A stretch of DNA of 59,453 bases from Flavobacteriaceae bacterium (GTDB lineage: Bacteria; Bacteroidota; Bacteroidia; Flavobacteriales; Flavobacteriaceae). Numbering within the stretch: position 1 is the stretch's first letter; each line of letters opens with the position of its first letter. The stretch spans positions 1 to 59,453 of the forward strand of contig CANGUZ010000007.1 in NCBI GenBank assembly GCA_947457255.1, in the 5' to 3' direction. Positions 8,831 to 19,181 of this stretch are shown piece by piece. Under the pieces are notes generated by a model. It did not search any database. It saw only the letters and a list, made by a program, of their open reading frames with translations, and was not told the origin of the DNA. Both the position numbers and the translations under genes were made by a program.

Positions 8831-10336
8831 ATGAAAAAATTAATAATTTTAAAAAATATAGTATTGTATTGTTTTGTATTGTGCTTTATTATAAGTTGTT
8901 CAGACTTTTTAGATGAATCGCCCACCACAAGCCTTACAGAAGAGCAGGTATTTGGCGATCAAGACAATTTAAAACTTCTTGTATCAGGACTTTACACACA
9001 ATGGCGCGACACCCGAAAAGATAGAAGTATGCTGTATTATACTATGGGCACAGATGAAGGAAAACAAGGGGGACAACAAGTTCAAGAAAACAACTTCCAA
9101 GCCGGTTTAGACAAATACAATGGCGCATTAAACGCAACAAACACAGCAGTTGCTGGAGAATGGAACAGAAGATGGCCTATAGTAAGTGCGGCGGCAAAAG
9201 CAGTATTTTATGCAAAATCCGATCAATTAAAAGCGGAAGCTGCTTTTGTTCGTGCTGCAGTTAATTTTGAGTTGGCAATGTATTGGGGACAAATACCAAT
9301 TGTAGATCTCAATAATTTAAAAGAGTCCAGACAACCGTTGGAAGATGTATATAAATTTATTATTAGCGATTTAGAAATAGCAGTTGCCCATCTTCCTTTA
9401 ATACAAGCAGATAAAAAAATGCCAACAAAAGGAGCCGCAGAAGCACTTCTTGGTAAAATATATATGTATGCCCCTATCGAATCGAATGTTAGAAATTTTC
9501 AAAAGGCTATTGACTATTTCGACCGAGCAATTCCTAGATATGCTCTTATCCCTAACTATGCAAACTTATTTATTACTACTCAAAACCAAAACTCTAGTGA
9601 AACTATTTATGGTTTTCAATTTAATAATATTCAACCTGACAACCATCAAGTGCAACATCAAGCAGGTTCAAGAGCTGTCGCCGATTTAGACACCAATACC
9701 TATTTTGGTGGTTATGATTTAGCAATGCCAACTACATATTGTCATACTACCATTTGGTTAAACCAAAATGGTGATACAAGGAAAAATGCAAGTATCAGAT
9801 ATGATTTTACGCTTCCAAACGGTAGAGTTCCAAATATAACTTGGACTGGTCAAGTTGACGAATTAGAGCCACATACCAAAAAGTTTGAAGATATTCGCAC
9901 ACAGGGTTCACAAAACTTTTGGTTTGGTGGAGGTATCATTTATTACTTACGTCTTGCAGATATCTTATTGTGTAAAGCGGAATGCTTGAATGAATTAAAT
10001 AAAACCACAGAAGCAGTCGAACTAGTAAATTCAACCGTAAGAACGAGAGCTTATGGAGGAGTTTTACCTGCTAATCAACGTTGGGGAACAATGTCTCAAA
10101 GTGATTTCAGAAAAAATATTATGGATGAGCGTATGCGCGAATTGTCATTTGAGGGTTGGAGAAGAATGGATTTAATCCGAACTGGAAAGTTTGTTGAAAA
10201 CATTAGCGCACACAATCCTTGGGCAAAACAATCGGGGACTATACAAGCTTTTCATAAATGGTATCCGATACCTGAATCAGAAATCAAACAAAATGATGCC
10301 ATCAACGAAGGTGATCAAAACGAGGGGTACTTATAA
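8831..10336 (+). CDS. SusD/RagB-family surface glycan-binding lipoprotein
   Basis: 501 residues. A lipoprotein signal peptide has a lipobox ending IISC (Cys23), followed by SDFLDESPTT, the typical SusD start. TPR-like helical segments follow, and the C-terminal region RMRELSFEGWRRMDLIRTGK with KWYPIPESEI is characteristic of the family. It acts as the binding lid on the SusC channel at the outer surface. It lies in the same orientation directly after susC. Confidence 0.93.
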   Translation: MKKLIILKNIVLYCFVLCFIISCSDFLDESPTTSLTEEQVFGDQDNLKLLVSGLYTQWRDTRKDRSMLYYTMGTDEGKQGGQQVQENNFQAGLDKYNGALNATNTAVAGEWNRRWPIVSAAAKAVFYAKSDQLKAEAAFVRAAVNFELAMYWGQIPIVDLNNLKESRQPLEDVYKFIISDLEIAVAHLPLIQADKKMPTKGAAEALLGKIYMYAPIESNVRNFQKAIDYFDRAIPRYALIPNYANLFITTQNQNSSETIYGFQFNNIQPDNHQVQHQAGSRAVADLDTNTYFGGYDLAMPTTYCHTTIWLNQNGDTRKNASIRYDFTLPNGRVPNITWTGQVDELEPHTKKFEDIRTQGSQNFWFGGGIIYYLRLADILLCKAECLNELNKTTEAVELVNSTVRTRAYGGVLPANQRWGTMSQSDFRKNIMDERMRELSFEGWRRMDLIRTGKFVENISAHNPWAKQSGTIQAFHKWYPIPESEIKQNDAINEGDQNEGYL

Positions 10337-10413
10337 TCCATATTTTATTTAGCAAATTATTATTTCAACCTTAAATTAAAACAAAACATTTTATAAAATT
10401 TAATAACTAAAAA

Positions 10414-12612
10414 GTGAATTTAAAAATAAAATTTTTCAGAAACTGTTTTTTGACTTTTATAGTACTAATTGTTGGTTTTAAATCAGTTGCCCAAACGATT
10501 ATTCCGTTAGAAACTGCCAATAATGCATTGGTTTTGAGTATTAGTAAGGAAAAAGATTTAAGTATCATTTATTACGGGAAAAAATTAGCAAATTCTAGCG
10601 AATATGCTTTTGTTACTCAAAACTACAATCAAACAGAAGATTACTCGAAATTATTTAATGCTGCATATACGCCTTCTGGTTCAAGAAATCTAGCAGAACC
10701 TGCTTTGAGTGTTACTCACGGTGACGGAAACAATTCGTTAGATTTAAAATATGTAAGTCACAAAAAAAACACTTTAGAGAAGAACGTAACACAGTATGAA
10801 ATCATTCTTCAAGATCCAGTTTATCCTTTTAAAGTAGTACTGTATTATAAAGTTTTTGCAAGTCAAGATCTTTTTGAACAGTGGAGTACCATCAGCCATA
10901 CTGAAAAAAAGAGTGTTTTGCTTCATAAATTTGCATCGGCTAATCTTCACTTAAAAGCAAAAGAATATCATTTGACACATTTTCACGGCGATTGGGCAAA
11001 AGAAATGCAACCTGAACAAACAAAATTGAGTCACGGTATTAAAGTTTTAGATTCTAAATTAGGCACTAGGGCGAATCTTTTTCAACCTTCTGTTTTTATG
11101 GTATCTTTAGACGAACAAGCTGCCGAAAATAACGGCACAGTATTGTACGGTGCAATGCAATGGAGTGGAAATTTCAAAATAGATTTTGAGGTTGATCCTC
11201 AAGATAACCTGAGAATATTGGCAGGAATCAATAATTTTGCATCCACTTATACTTTAGCTGCGAACGAGGATTTTATTACTCCAAAATTTATGCACTTACT
11301 TTCGCACAGCGGAAAAGGAGAGGCAAGTCGTAAAATGCACTCGTGGGCAAGGAATCACAAAATTCTAAACGGAAATGGACCTCGATATACGCTTCTAAAC
11401 AATTGGGAAGCAACTTATTTCGATTTCGACGAACCTAAATTATTCAAATTAATTAAGGACACCAAAGATTTAGGAGTAGATCTATTTCTTTTAGACGATG
11501 GTTGGTTTGGAAATTCAAACCCTAGAAATGACGATCACGCAGGGCTTGGCGATTGGCAAGAAAACAAAAAAAAGCTTCCCAACGGAATTGCTTCTCTTGT
11601 TAAAGAAGCGACAAATAACAAAGTAAAATTTGGAATTTGGATTGAACCAGAAATGGTAAATCCAAAAAGCGATTTATACAAACAACATCCTGACTGGGTT
11701 GTAAAACAGCCAGAAAGACCTGAACATTATATGAGAAATCAATTAGTGTTAGATCTTAGCAATCCAAAAGTTCAAGATTTTGTGTATTCCTTGGTAGATG
11801 ATTTATTTGTAAAAAACCCAGATTTGGCATACATAAAGTGGGATGCTAATTCCATAATTTTTAATGCGCATTCGGCATATCAAAAAAATCAATCACATTT
11901 TTACATCAAATATGTGCAAGGATTGTATGATGTTTTTAATAAAATTAGAAAAAAATATCCAACTGTTCCAATTATGCTATGCTCAGGTGGAGGTGGTCGA
12001 GTAGATTATGGAGCACTTGAATATTTTACCGAATTTTGGCCAAGCGATAATACTGATCCGCTGGAACGAGTTTTTATGCAATGGGAATACTCGTATTTTT
12101 ATCCGTCAATTAGTGTTGCAAATCACATTACCGAATGGGGGCATCAATCCTTGAAATTCAAAATGGATGTTGCAATGATGGGCAAATTAGGATTTGATAT
12201 TGTCTTCAATAAATTAGAAGAAAAAGACAAAACATTTGCTAAACAAGCGGTAGAAAATTATAATAGTTTCAAAAATACAATTTGGTACGGCGATTTATAT
12301 AGATTGTCAGACCCTAAAACACAAAATATTGCCTCGTTGATGTATGTAAATGAAACAAAAACATCCGCAATTATGTTTAATTATTTGGTCAACAACAGGT
12401 ATGATATTAAAAGCAGACAACCAATAGTATTAAACGGATTAGACGCTAAAAAGAAGTACAAAGTTTCTGAAATAAATTTATATCCAGGCAAAAGTTCATC
12501 GATTAGTTCTGATGCAACCTATTCAGGTGAGTTTTTAATGACTGTTGGATTTAATCCAAAAATAGAATCCTCTCGTAAAAGTGTGGTTCTAAAAATAGAA
12601 GAGGTTTTATAA
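10414..12612 (+). CDS. GH36 alpha-galactosidase, secreted
   Basis: 732 residues. It starts at a GTG; no nearby in-frame ATG would keep the signal peptide (hydrophobic stretch ending KSVAQT). An N-terminal beta-supersandwich precedes a catalytic barrel from about residue 325 with LFLLDDGWFG, the nucleophile Asp477 in YIKWDAN and the acid/base Asp545 in PSDNTDP, after the CSGGGGRVDYGAL segment typical of GH36. The C-terminal beta domain ends near 730. It removes terminal alpha-1,6-galactose from oligosaccharides, probably in the periplasm, since the protein has no T9SS tail. It follows susD by 77 bases and precedes the GH97 gene by 74, in one transcription unit. Confidence 0.93.
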   Translation: MNLKIKFFRNCFLTFIVLIVGFKSVAQTIIPLETANNALVLSISKEKDLSIIYYGKKLANSSEYAFVTQNYNQTEDYSKLFNAAYTPSGSRNLAEPALSVTHGDGNNSLDLKYVSHKKNTLEKNVTQYEIILQDPVYPFKVVLYYKVFASQDLFEQWSTISHTEKKSVLLHKFASANLHLKAKEYHLTHFHGDWAKEMQPEQTKLSHGIKVLDSKLGTRANLFQPSVFMVSLDEQAAENNGTVLYGAMQWSGNFKIDFEVDPQDNLRILAGINNFASTYTLAANEDFITPKFMHLLSHSGKGEASRKMHSWARNHKILNGNGPRYTLLNNWEATYFDFDEPKLFKLIKDTKDLGVDLFLLDDGWFGNSNPRNDDHAGLGDWQENKKKLPNGIASLVKEATNNKVKFGIWIEPEMVNPKSDLYKQHPDWVVKQPERPEHYMRNQLVLDLSNPKVQDFVYSLVDDLFVKNPDLAYIKWDANSIIFNAHSAYQKNQSHFYIKYVQGLYDVFNKIRKKYPTVPIMLCSGGGGRVDYGALEYFTEFWPSDNTDPLERVFMQWEYSYFYPSISVANHITEWGHQSLKFKMDVAMMGKLGFDIVFNKLEEKDKTFAKQAVENYNSFKNTIWYGDLYRLSDPKTQNIASLMYVNETKTSAIMFNYLVNNRYDIKSRQPIVLNGLDAKKKYKVSEINLYPGKSSSISSDATYSGEFLMTVGFNPKIESSRKSVVLKIEEVL

Positions 12613-12686
12613 ATAAAAGAGTGGTTCATAGTCGTAATACATATTTCAAGCAGCTGTTATTTCTGGGTTTAATTTAAAACACAATA

Positions 12687-14651
12687 ATGCTAAAATTTTG
12701 TTTCTTATTTTTTTCTTTAACAATGCTAGTGTGGGCCGCTAATGTCTCTACTGGCAAAACTCATTCGTGGAAAATTGCGTCGCCAGATTCAAGACTACAT
12801 TGTCGAATAGAGTTAAAAGAAACGGGACAAGTAAGCTATCAAGTATTTTCAAAAAAAGACGGATCATTCAAAGAGATTATTGAGTCGTCGCCTCTGGGTA
12901 TTATTAGAAAAGATGAATCTTTTGAGCTGCTAAAATTTATTTCAGAACAAAAAGTTATAGAAATAAAAGAAGATTATATATTAAAATCAGGCAAGCAATT
13001 ACAAAATACCAATCATTGCAATGAACAAACTTTAAATTTTCAAAATACAAAGGGCTCTAAAATAAATATTGTATTCAGAGCCTATAATGATGGCATTGCT
13101 TTTAAGTATGTTTTTCCTGATGTAAATCAAGATGTTTTTACTGTTACCAAAGAACTTTCAGGATTTAATTTACCCGATGATGGACTGGCTTGGATACAAC
13201 CTTATGACCAACCAAGTGACTATTCACCAGCTTACGAAAAAAACTATGAAAAAAGTTTCTCTCTAGCAACTAATGCACCTACTGCCAATGGTTGGGCTTT
13301 TCCAGCACTTTTCCAGTTAAAAAATCATTGGTTGTTGATTACAGAGGCAAATTTGAATGATACATTTTATGGTTCTCACTTCAATCAAAACAACTCAAAA
13401 GGAATCTATACCCTCACAAATCCAAATTCAGAAGAGGCTTTAGGGTATGGTTCAAATGTAGCAACTTCAACTTTGCCTTGGATTATGCCTTGGCGGGTCA
13501 TTTTTGTTGGAACCGCTTTATCGGATATTGTAGCATCTAATTTGGTTTCTCATTTGAGTGATTCGTCGGTAATCGAAGATACTTCTTGGATAAAACCCGG
13601 TCGTTCCTCGTGGGCGTGGTGGTCAGGATACCTTAATAAAACAAATGACACCCCAGAAAAATTAAAAAGTTTTATAGATTTTGCCAAAACTATGAATTGG
13701 GAATACTCATTAATTGATGCAGGTTGGGAAAGTAGATCAGGACTAGACCTTGCCGAAATGGTAAACTACGCAAAAAGCAAAAATGTTGATTTACTATTGT
13801 GGTACAATTCTGGCGGGCCTACAAACAAGGTCGATGCTGGACCACGTGATTTAATGTTCGAATCCGAATTGCGGAAGAAAGAAATGAAACGAATTTCTGA
13901 CTTAGGAATTAAAGGAATTAAAATTGATTTTTTTGGAAGTGACAAACAGGCGTTGATTAAACTTTATATTGACATTCTAAAAGATGCAGCTCATTATAAG
14001 TTATTGGTTAATTTTCACGGATGCACATTACCCAGAGGTTGGACTAGAACCTATCCCAATCTCATATCATTCGAAGCTGTAAAAGGCTCGGAAGGATACA
14101 TATATCATTCGGATTTCGAAAACGAAGCTCCTGTACATAATACTGTTCTGCCTTTTACTCGCAATGTTGTTGGCCCTATGGATTATACTCCATCTGCATT
14201 CTCATTTCAGCAGTATCGTCATAAAACGACTTATGCTCATGAATTAGCACTTAGTGTGGTTTTTGAATCTGGCATTCAACATTTTCCGGATACTCCAGAA
14301 TCTTATTTATCAATGCCTATTGAAGTCCAAAATTTTCTTAAACAATTGCCCGCAGCTTGGCATAAAACCAAACTTGTAAGTGGTTATCCCGGAAAAGACG
14401 TGGTTATTTCAAGAAAAAGTGAAAACGATTGGTTCGTAGGCGGAATAAATGGTGAGAATACAATCAAACAAACGAAAATTGATTTTAGTTTTTTAGAAGA
14501 TGGAAATTACGATGCTCAAATAATTGCAGATGGCGACAATAGTTTAAGTTTTCAGATTTCCAATAAACAGATCACAAAAGAATCAAGCATAAAAATCAAG
14601 ATGTCTCCTTTTGGAGGATTTGCAATGAAAATCAGAGTAATAAAAAAATAA
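12687..14651 (+). CDS. GH97 glycoside hydrolase, probable retaining alpha-galactosidase
   Basis: 654 residues with an N-terminal signal peptide (about 1-18). The GH97 layout is clear: N-terminal beta-sandwich, then a barrel with SWAWWSGYLN, LIDAGWE, LLLWYNSGG, GIKIDFFGSD and NFHGCTLPRGWTRTYPN. Asp414 in KIDFF is at the place where retaining GH97 enzymes such as the Bacteroides alpha-galactosidase carry their nucleophile; inverting SusB-type alpha-glucosidases lack this Asp. This favours alpha-galactosidase activity, in line with the locus. No T9SS tail is present, so it probably acts in the periplasm. It sits 21 bases before the next gene. Confidence 0.9.
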   Translation: MLKFCFLFFSLTMLVWAANVSTGKTHSWKIASPDSRLHCRIELKETGQVSYQVFSKKDGSFKEIIESSPLGIIRKDESFELLKFISEQKVIEIKEDYILKSGKQLQNTNHCNEQTLNFQNTKGSKINIVFRAYNDGIAFKYVFPDVNQDVFTVTKELSGFNLPDDGLAWIQPYDQPSDYSPAYEKNYEKSFSLATNAPTANGWAFPALFQLKNHWLLITEANLNDTFYGSHFNQNNSKGIYTLTNPNSEEALGYGSNVATSTLPWIMPWRVIFVGTALSDIVASNLVSHLSDSSVIEDTSWIKPGRSSWAWWSGYLNKTNDTPEKLKSFIDFAKTMNWEYSLIDAGWESRSGLDLAEMVNYAKSKNVDLLLWYNSGGPTNKVDAGPRDLMFESELRKKEMKRISDLGIKGIKIDFFGSDKQALIKLYIDILKDAAHYKLLVNFHGCTLPRGWTRTYPNLISFEAVKGSEGYIYHSDFENEAPVHNTVLPFTRNVVGPMDYTPSAFSFQQYRHKTTYAHELALSVVFESGIQHFPDTPESYLSMPIEVQNFLKQLPAAWHKTKLVSGYPGKDVVISRKSENDWFVGGINGENTIKQTKIDFSFLEDGNYDAQIIADGDNSLSFQISNKQITKESSIKIKMSPFGGFAMKIRVIKK

Positions 14652-14672
14652 TATTTAGAACTAAAAAAATTA

Positions 14673-17600
14673 ATGATGAAAAAAAATACAATAAACAAAC
14701 TATTATACTCGGAGGCAATTTTTTGCAAACTGATTAAATTGATATGGTTTTGTCGAAACAGGTCCAGTTGTAATGTAATCAATCATTCCGAAATGTTCTT
14801 ATTTTTTGTTTTATTTTGGTTACTTTCCATCAATACAAGTGTAGCACAGACCACCTATCAGGCAGAAAATGGTTCTTTATTCAACGGTGCTAAGATTCAA
14901 AATTGTGGTTCTTGTTCGGAAGGGAAGCAAGTAGGAGATATAGGAGGATCGTCTAAAGGATATTTTACTAGCCTTGCAAATGTTGCTGCAGCAGGCGCTT
15001 ATACTATGAACTTAAGTTTTTCGTCTGGAGATCCTCGTTCCATTTTTATTAGTGTAAACAATGGTGCAGCTGTCGAAGTGGTTTGCAATAGCGGAAACTG
15101 GGGTGTTGTAGCAAATAAGAATGTTACCTTAGTTTTAAGTGCTGGTAATAATACAATTAAGTTTTTTAACGATAATGGTTTTGGTCCTAACATTGATAAA
15201 TTTGATTTAGCTCCAGAACAGGCCCCAGTTCCTTGCCCTAGTTGCGTAGTTGTCGAAGCAGAAGCAATGTCTTTATTTAATGGTGCAGCAATTCAAAATT
15301 GTGGTTCTTGTAGCGGTGGTAAGCAAGTCGGAGATATTGGTGGATCTGCAAATGGGTTTATCTCAACCGTTGTAAATGCCATAACTGCAGGAAATTATAC
15401 TTTGGATTTAAGTTTTTCTTCGGGTGATCCTCGTTCTATTTTTATCAGCATCAATGATGGAGTTGCTAGAGAAATTTTATGTAATAGTGGTAATTGGAGC
15501 GTTGTAGGTATAGAGTCATTACCAGTAGTACTAAACGCGGGAAATAACACGATTCGATTTTTTAACGCAAATGGTTTTGGACCAAATATCGATAAATTCG
15601 AATTGAAACCAGAGCAAATAGCGGCAAACAGTTTTAGTTTTGGAAAGACAGGAAAATTGGTTTACAACACAAATTTTGGTACAGCCACCATAATTGTGAA
15701 CAATAGACAAATCATTATAGAGGGTTTTGCGGAGTTTTCTGAGGGTTCAAAATTAATTTCTAGTAAAGACTATTCCACTAGAATCGTAACTAAAAGTACA
15801 ATAACGGATGGATTTGGCACAGGTGAAAAAATTGTAATAACCTCAACTGGATCTAATTTACCTACTTTGGAACAAATTTTTTATGTCTATCCTAATAAAG
15901 AGCATTTCTTAGCAGAAATAGTTATTCAAGGGGCAAATGTTCAAAGTAACTATATGGCTCCGATGGTTTCTAATAATGTCAAAATCTATACTTCAGGCGA
16001 TAACCGAATGCTGTTTGTTCCTTTTGACAATGATACTTTTATTAGGTACAATTCAAAAGAATCACAAAATAATGCATCAACAACTAGTTCAGAAGTAGGT
16101 GCTTTTTATGAAAATAATAGCCGTAACGGTTTGATAGTAGGATCTATAGAACATAGTGTTTGGAAAACAGGTGTGAAAACAACGGGTTCTGGTAGTTCGT
16201 TAACCGAGCTAAAAGTTTGGGGTGGCTACACGTCGCTAGATGTAACAAGAGATAATATTGTTCACGGTACAATCAGCGGAACTTCTGTTAAATCGCCAAA
16301 AATATTTATCGGACTTTATAATGACTGGCGTGAAGGAATGGAAGAGTACGGCAAAGCAAATGCCATTGAAGAACCAAGTTATATTTTTGATTGGACAAAA
16401 CCAACACCATTGGGTTGGAACAGTTGGGGCGTAATTCAAAAAAATCTTACACTAGAAAATGCAAAAGGAGTTACTGATTTTGTAGCCAATGAACTACCTA
16501 TGTTCAGAAGCGGAGACACTGCATTTATAAATTTAGATTCCTATTGGGACAATTTGATTACTGGCGGACTTGCTGGCGATTACAGTAAATTGTCAGAGTT
16601 CGTTACCTATTGTAAATCTAAAGGGTTGAAGCCTGGAATATATTGGGCACCTTGGATCGACTTTGGAAAATTTGACCGAAAAGTAGAGGGAAGTTCTTTT
16701 AACTACGTTAATGCTTGGACAAAAGTAAATGGTGGTTATCACGATTTGAATTTAGGAAGAGCATTAGATCCAACTCATCCCGCTACAAAAGACAGGATAA
16801 ATCTAGTAATAGATAAATTCAAAGCCAATGGTTTTGAAATGATTAAAATAGATTTTATAGGGCACGCCGCGGTTGAAGCGGATAATTTTTTTGATCCAAA
16901 TGTAAAAACAGGAATGCAAGCCTTTAATCACGGTATGAAGTATTTGATAGACCGATTAGATAGTAAAATGTTGGTTTATGTAGCTATTTCTCCAAGTTTG
17001 GCTACTGGTCCTTACGCACATATGCGCAGAATAGCAACAGATTCATTTGCAGACATTAATGAAACACAATACACATTGAACAGTACTACTTATGGCTGGT
17101 GGCAAAGTCAAATATACGATTATATCGACGCTGACCATTTGGTTTTCCGCAATGTTACTTTGGGCGAAAATAGAGCAAGATTAGTGTCAGGAATTGTTAC
17201 AGGAACTATTACTGTAGGCGATGATTTCTCTACCACTGGAACTTGGAGTACCGTTGCAAAAAAGTTGTTGCAAAATAAAGAATTACTTCAGGTAGCAGCC
17301 GATGGAAAAGCATTTAGACCAGTTGAAGGAAAATCGGTACAGGGAGCAAGTGAAGTATTTGTAAAAAAAATGGGAACTAGCTATTTTGTTGGCGTTTTAA
17401 ATTATGGGGCTGAGAAAACGTTTAATATCAGTTTAGAAAGATTGGGAATTGTAAATGGAAATCATTGTATAAAAGAAATGTTTAGCGGAAGACAATTTTC
17501 GCTATCAGGCAATAGTTTACAAGCCACTATTGATGCAGAAGACGCTCAACTTTTTGAAATTAATACCCAAAGTTCTAATTGTGTATTTAGTCTCGCGACT

Positions 17601-18314
17601 GATAACAACAAAATTCAAACGACAAACATTAGTTGTCCAGGTAATAAAAATGGAAAAATAAATCTTAAGGTTGTCGATCAAAGTTTAAAATATACTGTTA
17701 CCGTTACAGGCTTAGAACCTGTGGTTTTTCCAAATGCAGAAGGACTTTATGAATACAACTCACCCGATCTATTACCTGGTGTTTACGACATTTGTTTTAA
17801 AGTAAATGGCATACCTAATTACCAGGAGTGTTACCAAGTTACCATTTCTGAACCAGCGATTGTTGATGTGTCAACCATAGTTAACAAAAAAGCACGTTCA
17901 GTAACTTTAAAATTGAAAGGTTCCGATTCCTATACTATAAATTTAAACGGAATTGAAACCAGAATTGATTCAGATGTGCATACTATTGAATTAAAATCTG
18001 GATTAAATTTACTTACTGTGAAAGGAAAACAAGATTGTCAAGGAGAAATTTCAAAACAATTTTACTTAGCTGAGTCTTTATCAGTATATCCAAATCCTGC
18101 AACCAAGTATATTCGGGTTGACGTTCCTCAAATGGGCGACGAAGTGCAAGCCAAAATATTTACCGTTGAAGGTTCTTTAATTATGAATTTCACACAAAAC
18201 ACCAAAGAGTCAAAATTTTTTGAAATAAATCTTGAGTCATTAAAAACGGGTCTGTATTTACTTACTGTTGGTGATCAAAAATTAGAACAATCTGTAAAAA
18301 TTATAAAAAAATGA
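14673..18314 (+). CDS. Secreted CBM-CBM-clan GH-D glycosidase with T9SS sorting domain
   Basis: 1213 residues. Two CBM6/CBM35-like modules (about 62-185 and 190-315, both with IQNCGSCS and QVGDIGG) precede a beta domain (about 320-565) and a GH27/GH36-like barrel starting LGWNSWGV. Asp727 in MIKIDF is the likely nucleophile and Asp790 in RRIATDSF the likely acid/base. A SprB-repeat-like segment (about 985-1065) and a type A Por sorting tail (VYPNPATK to SVKIIKK) follow. Expected at or outside the cell surface, cutting galactosyl side groups from polymer. From the first ATG the stretch before the hydrophobic core is about 40 residues long; an internal ATG at 14793 (Met41, MFLFFVLFWLL) would give a normal signal peptide and is a plausible true start. 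Its stop overlaps the next start by 4 bases. Confidence 0.85.
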   Translation: MMKKNTINKLLYSEAIFCKLIKLIWFCRNRSSCNVINHSEMFLFFVLFWLLSINTSVAQTTYQAENGSLFNGAKIQNCGSCSEGKQVGDIGGSSKGYFTSLANVAAAGAYTMNLSFSSGDPRSIFISVNNGAAVEVVCNSGNWGVVANKNVTLVLSAGNNTIKFFNDNGFGPNIDKFDLAPEQAPVPCPSCVVVEAEAMSLFNGAAIQNCGSCSGGKQVGDIGGSANGFISTVVNAITAGNYTLDLSFSSGDPRSIFISINDGVAREILCNSGNWSVVGIESLPVVLNAGNNTIRFFNANGFGPNIDKFELKPEQIAANSFSFGKTGKLVYNTNFGTATIIVNNRQIIIEGFAEFSEGSKLISSKDYSTRIVTKSTITDGFGTGEKIVITSTGSNLPTLEQIFYVYPNKEHFLAEIVIQGANVQSNYMAPMVSNNVKIYTSGDNRMLFVPFDNDTFIRYNSKESQNNASTTSSEVGAFYENNSRNGLIVGSIEHSVWKTGVKTTGSGSSLTELKVWGGYTSLDVTRDNIVHGTISGTSVKSPKIFIGLYNDWREGMEEYGKANAIEEPSYIFDWTKPTPLGWNSWGVIQKNLTLENAKGVTDFVANELPMFRSGDTAFINLDSYWDNLITGGLAGDYSKLSEFVTYCKSKGLKPGIYWAPWIDFGKFDRKVEGSSFNYVNAWTKVNGGYHDLNLGRALDPTHPATKDRINLVIDKFKANGFEMIKIDFIGHAAVEADNFFDPNVKTGMQAFNHGMKYLIDRLDSKMLVYVAISPSLATGPYAHMRRIATDSFADINETQYTLNSTTYGWWQSQIYDYIDADHLVFRNVTLGENRARLVSGIVTGTITVGDDFSTTGTWSTVAKKLLQNKELLQVAADGKAFRPVEGKSVQGASEVFVKKMGTSYFVGVLNYGAEKTFNISLERLGIVNGNHCIKEMFSGRQFSLSGNSLQATIDAEDAQLFEINTQSSNCVFSLATDNNKIQTTNISCPGNKNGKINLKVVDQSLKYTVTVTGLEPVVFPNAEGLYEYNSPDLLPGVYDICFKVNGIPNYQECYQVTISEPAIVDVSTIVNKKARSVTLKLKGSDSYTINLNGIETRIDSDVHTIELKSGLNLLTVKGKQDCQGEISKQFYLAESLSVYPNPATKYIRVDVPQMGDEVQAKIFTVEGSLIMNFTQNTKESKFFEINLESLKTGLYLLTVGDQKLEQSVKIIKK

Positions 18315-19009
18315 AAAATATAATAAAAATATGTGGTGCGCTTTTAGTAGTGTTGATTATGGGTTGCGAGAAAGAGGACAATCAAGACGTTACACCAGCA
18401 AATGCTAAGCTTATTTCACCATTAAAAAATCAAAGTTGTGAGTTGGGTATTAAAGGAGTAAATAATACTAGTAGGTTGATGTTCCAATGGGAAAGAGCAA
18501 AAAATGCACAGAGTTATGATTTGATTGTTAAAAATCTTGCAACTGGTCAAAATTACATTACCTACACAGATATTTATGATAATTTTAAAGAGTTAATATT
18601 AATTAATGATATTCCTTATTCTTGGAAAGTTGTTTCAAGAAATATAGGTTCAACAACGGTAGGGACTAGCGAAGAGTGGAAATTCTTTTTTGTGGGAGAA
18701 CCACGAAAAAATTACGCCCCATTTCCAGCTAATATTTTAGGCCCAAAACAAGCAACACAAGTAGCTGCAAATGCTGGGAAAGTAACGCTATCTTGGCAAG
18801 GTTCAGACCCAGACGCAGACACCTTAATATATACTATTTTTATCGACACAATTGATGGACTTCAAGCAGCTAAAGAATCATTAAAAAACATAAGTACATC
18901 GTCTGTACAAGTTGATATAGTTTCGGGTACAACTTATTTTTGGAGAGTACAAACTTCTGATGGATTTGGAAGTAGTTTTAGTCCTATATATAGTTTTAGG
19001 GTAAATTAA
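18311..19009 (+). CDS. Lipoprotein with two fibronectin type III-like domains
   Basis: 232 residues. The signal peptide ends in a lipobox (LIMGC) followed by EKEDN. Two FnIII-like beta-sandwich domains follow (about 30-130 and 135-232), both with the W..A.....Y.l pattern (FQWERAKNAQSYDLIV; LSWQGSDPDADTLIYTIFI). The ATG overlaps the TGA of the previous gene, so it is translationally coupled to the CBM/GH protein. No enzyme motif is seen. A surface glycan-binding or scaffolding role, as for other non-SusD lipoproteins in such loci, is a guess from context. A broken copy of this gene lies at 20431-20712. Confidence 0.75.
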   Translation: MKNIIKICGALLVVLIMGCEKEDNQDVTPANAKLISPLKNQSCELGIKGVNNTSRLMFQWERAKNAQSYDLIVKNLATGQNYITYTDIYDNFKELILINDIPYSWKVVSRNIGSTTVGTSEEWKFFFVGEPRKNYAPFPANILGPKQATQVAANAGKVTLSWQGSDPDADTLIYTIFIDTIDGLQAAKESLKNISTSSVQVDIVSGTTYFWRVQTSDGFGSSFSPIYSFRVN

Positions 19010-19181
19010 AGGAAACTGAAACTTAATTTATTAAAATATTTTTTTTGCTATATATACTGATTTTTAGAATTCTACAATGGTATTACTTTTTTTATATCCG
19101 TAAAATTTATGAAACTTTAGAACTAATATTAATCATTTAGTCAAGCCATAAAACATATTAACATATTAATTTTTACTGTTT

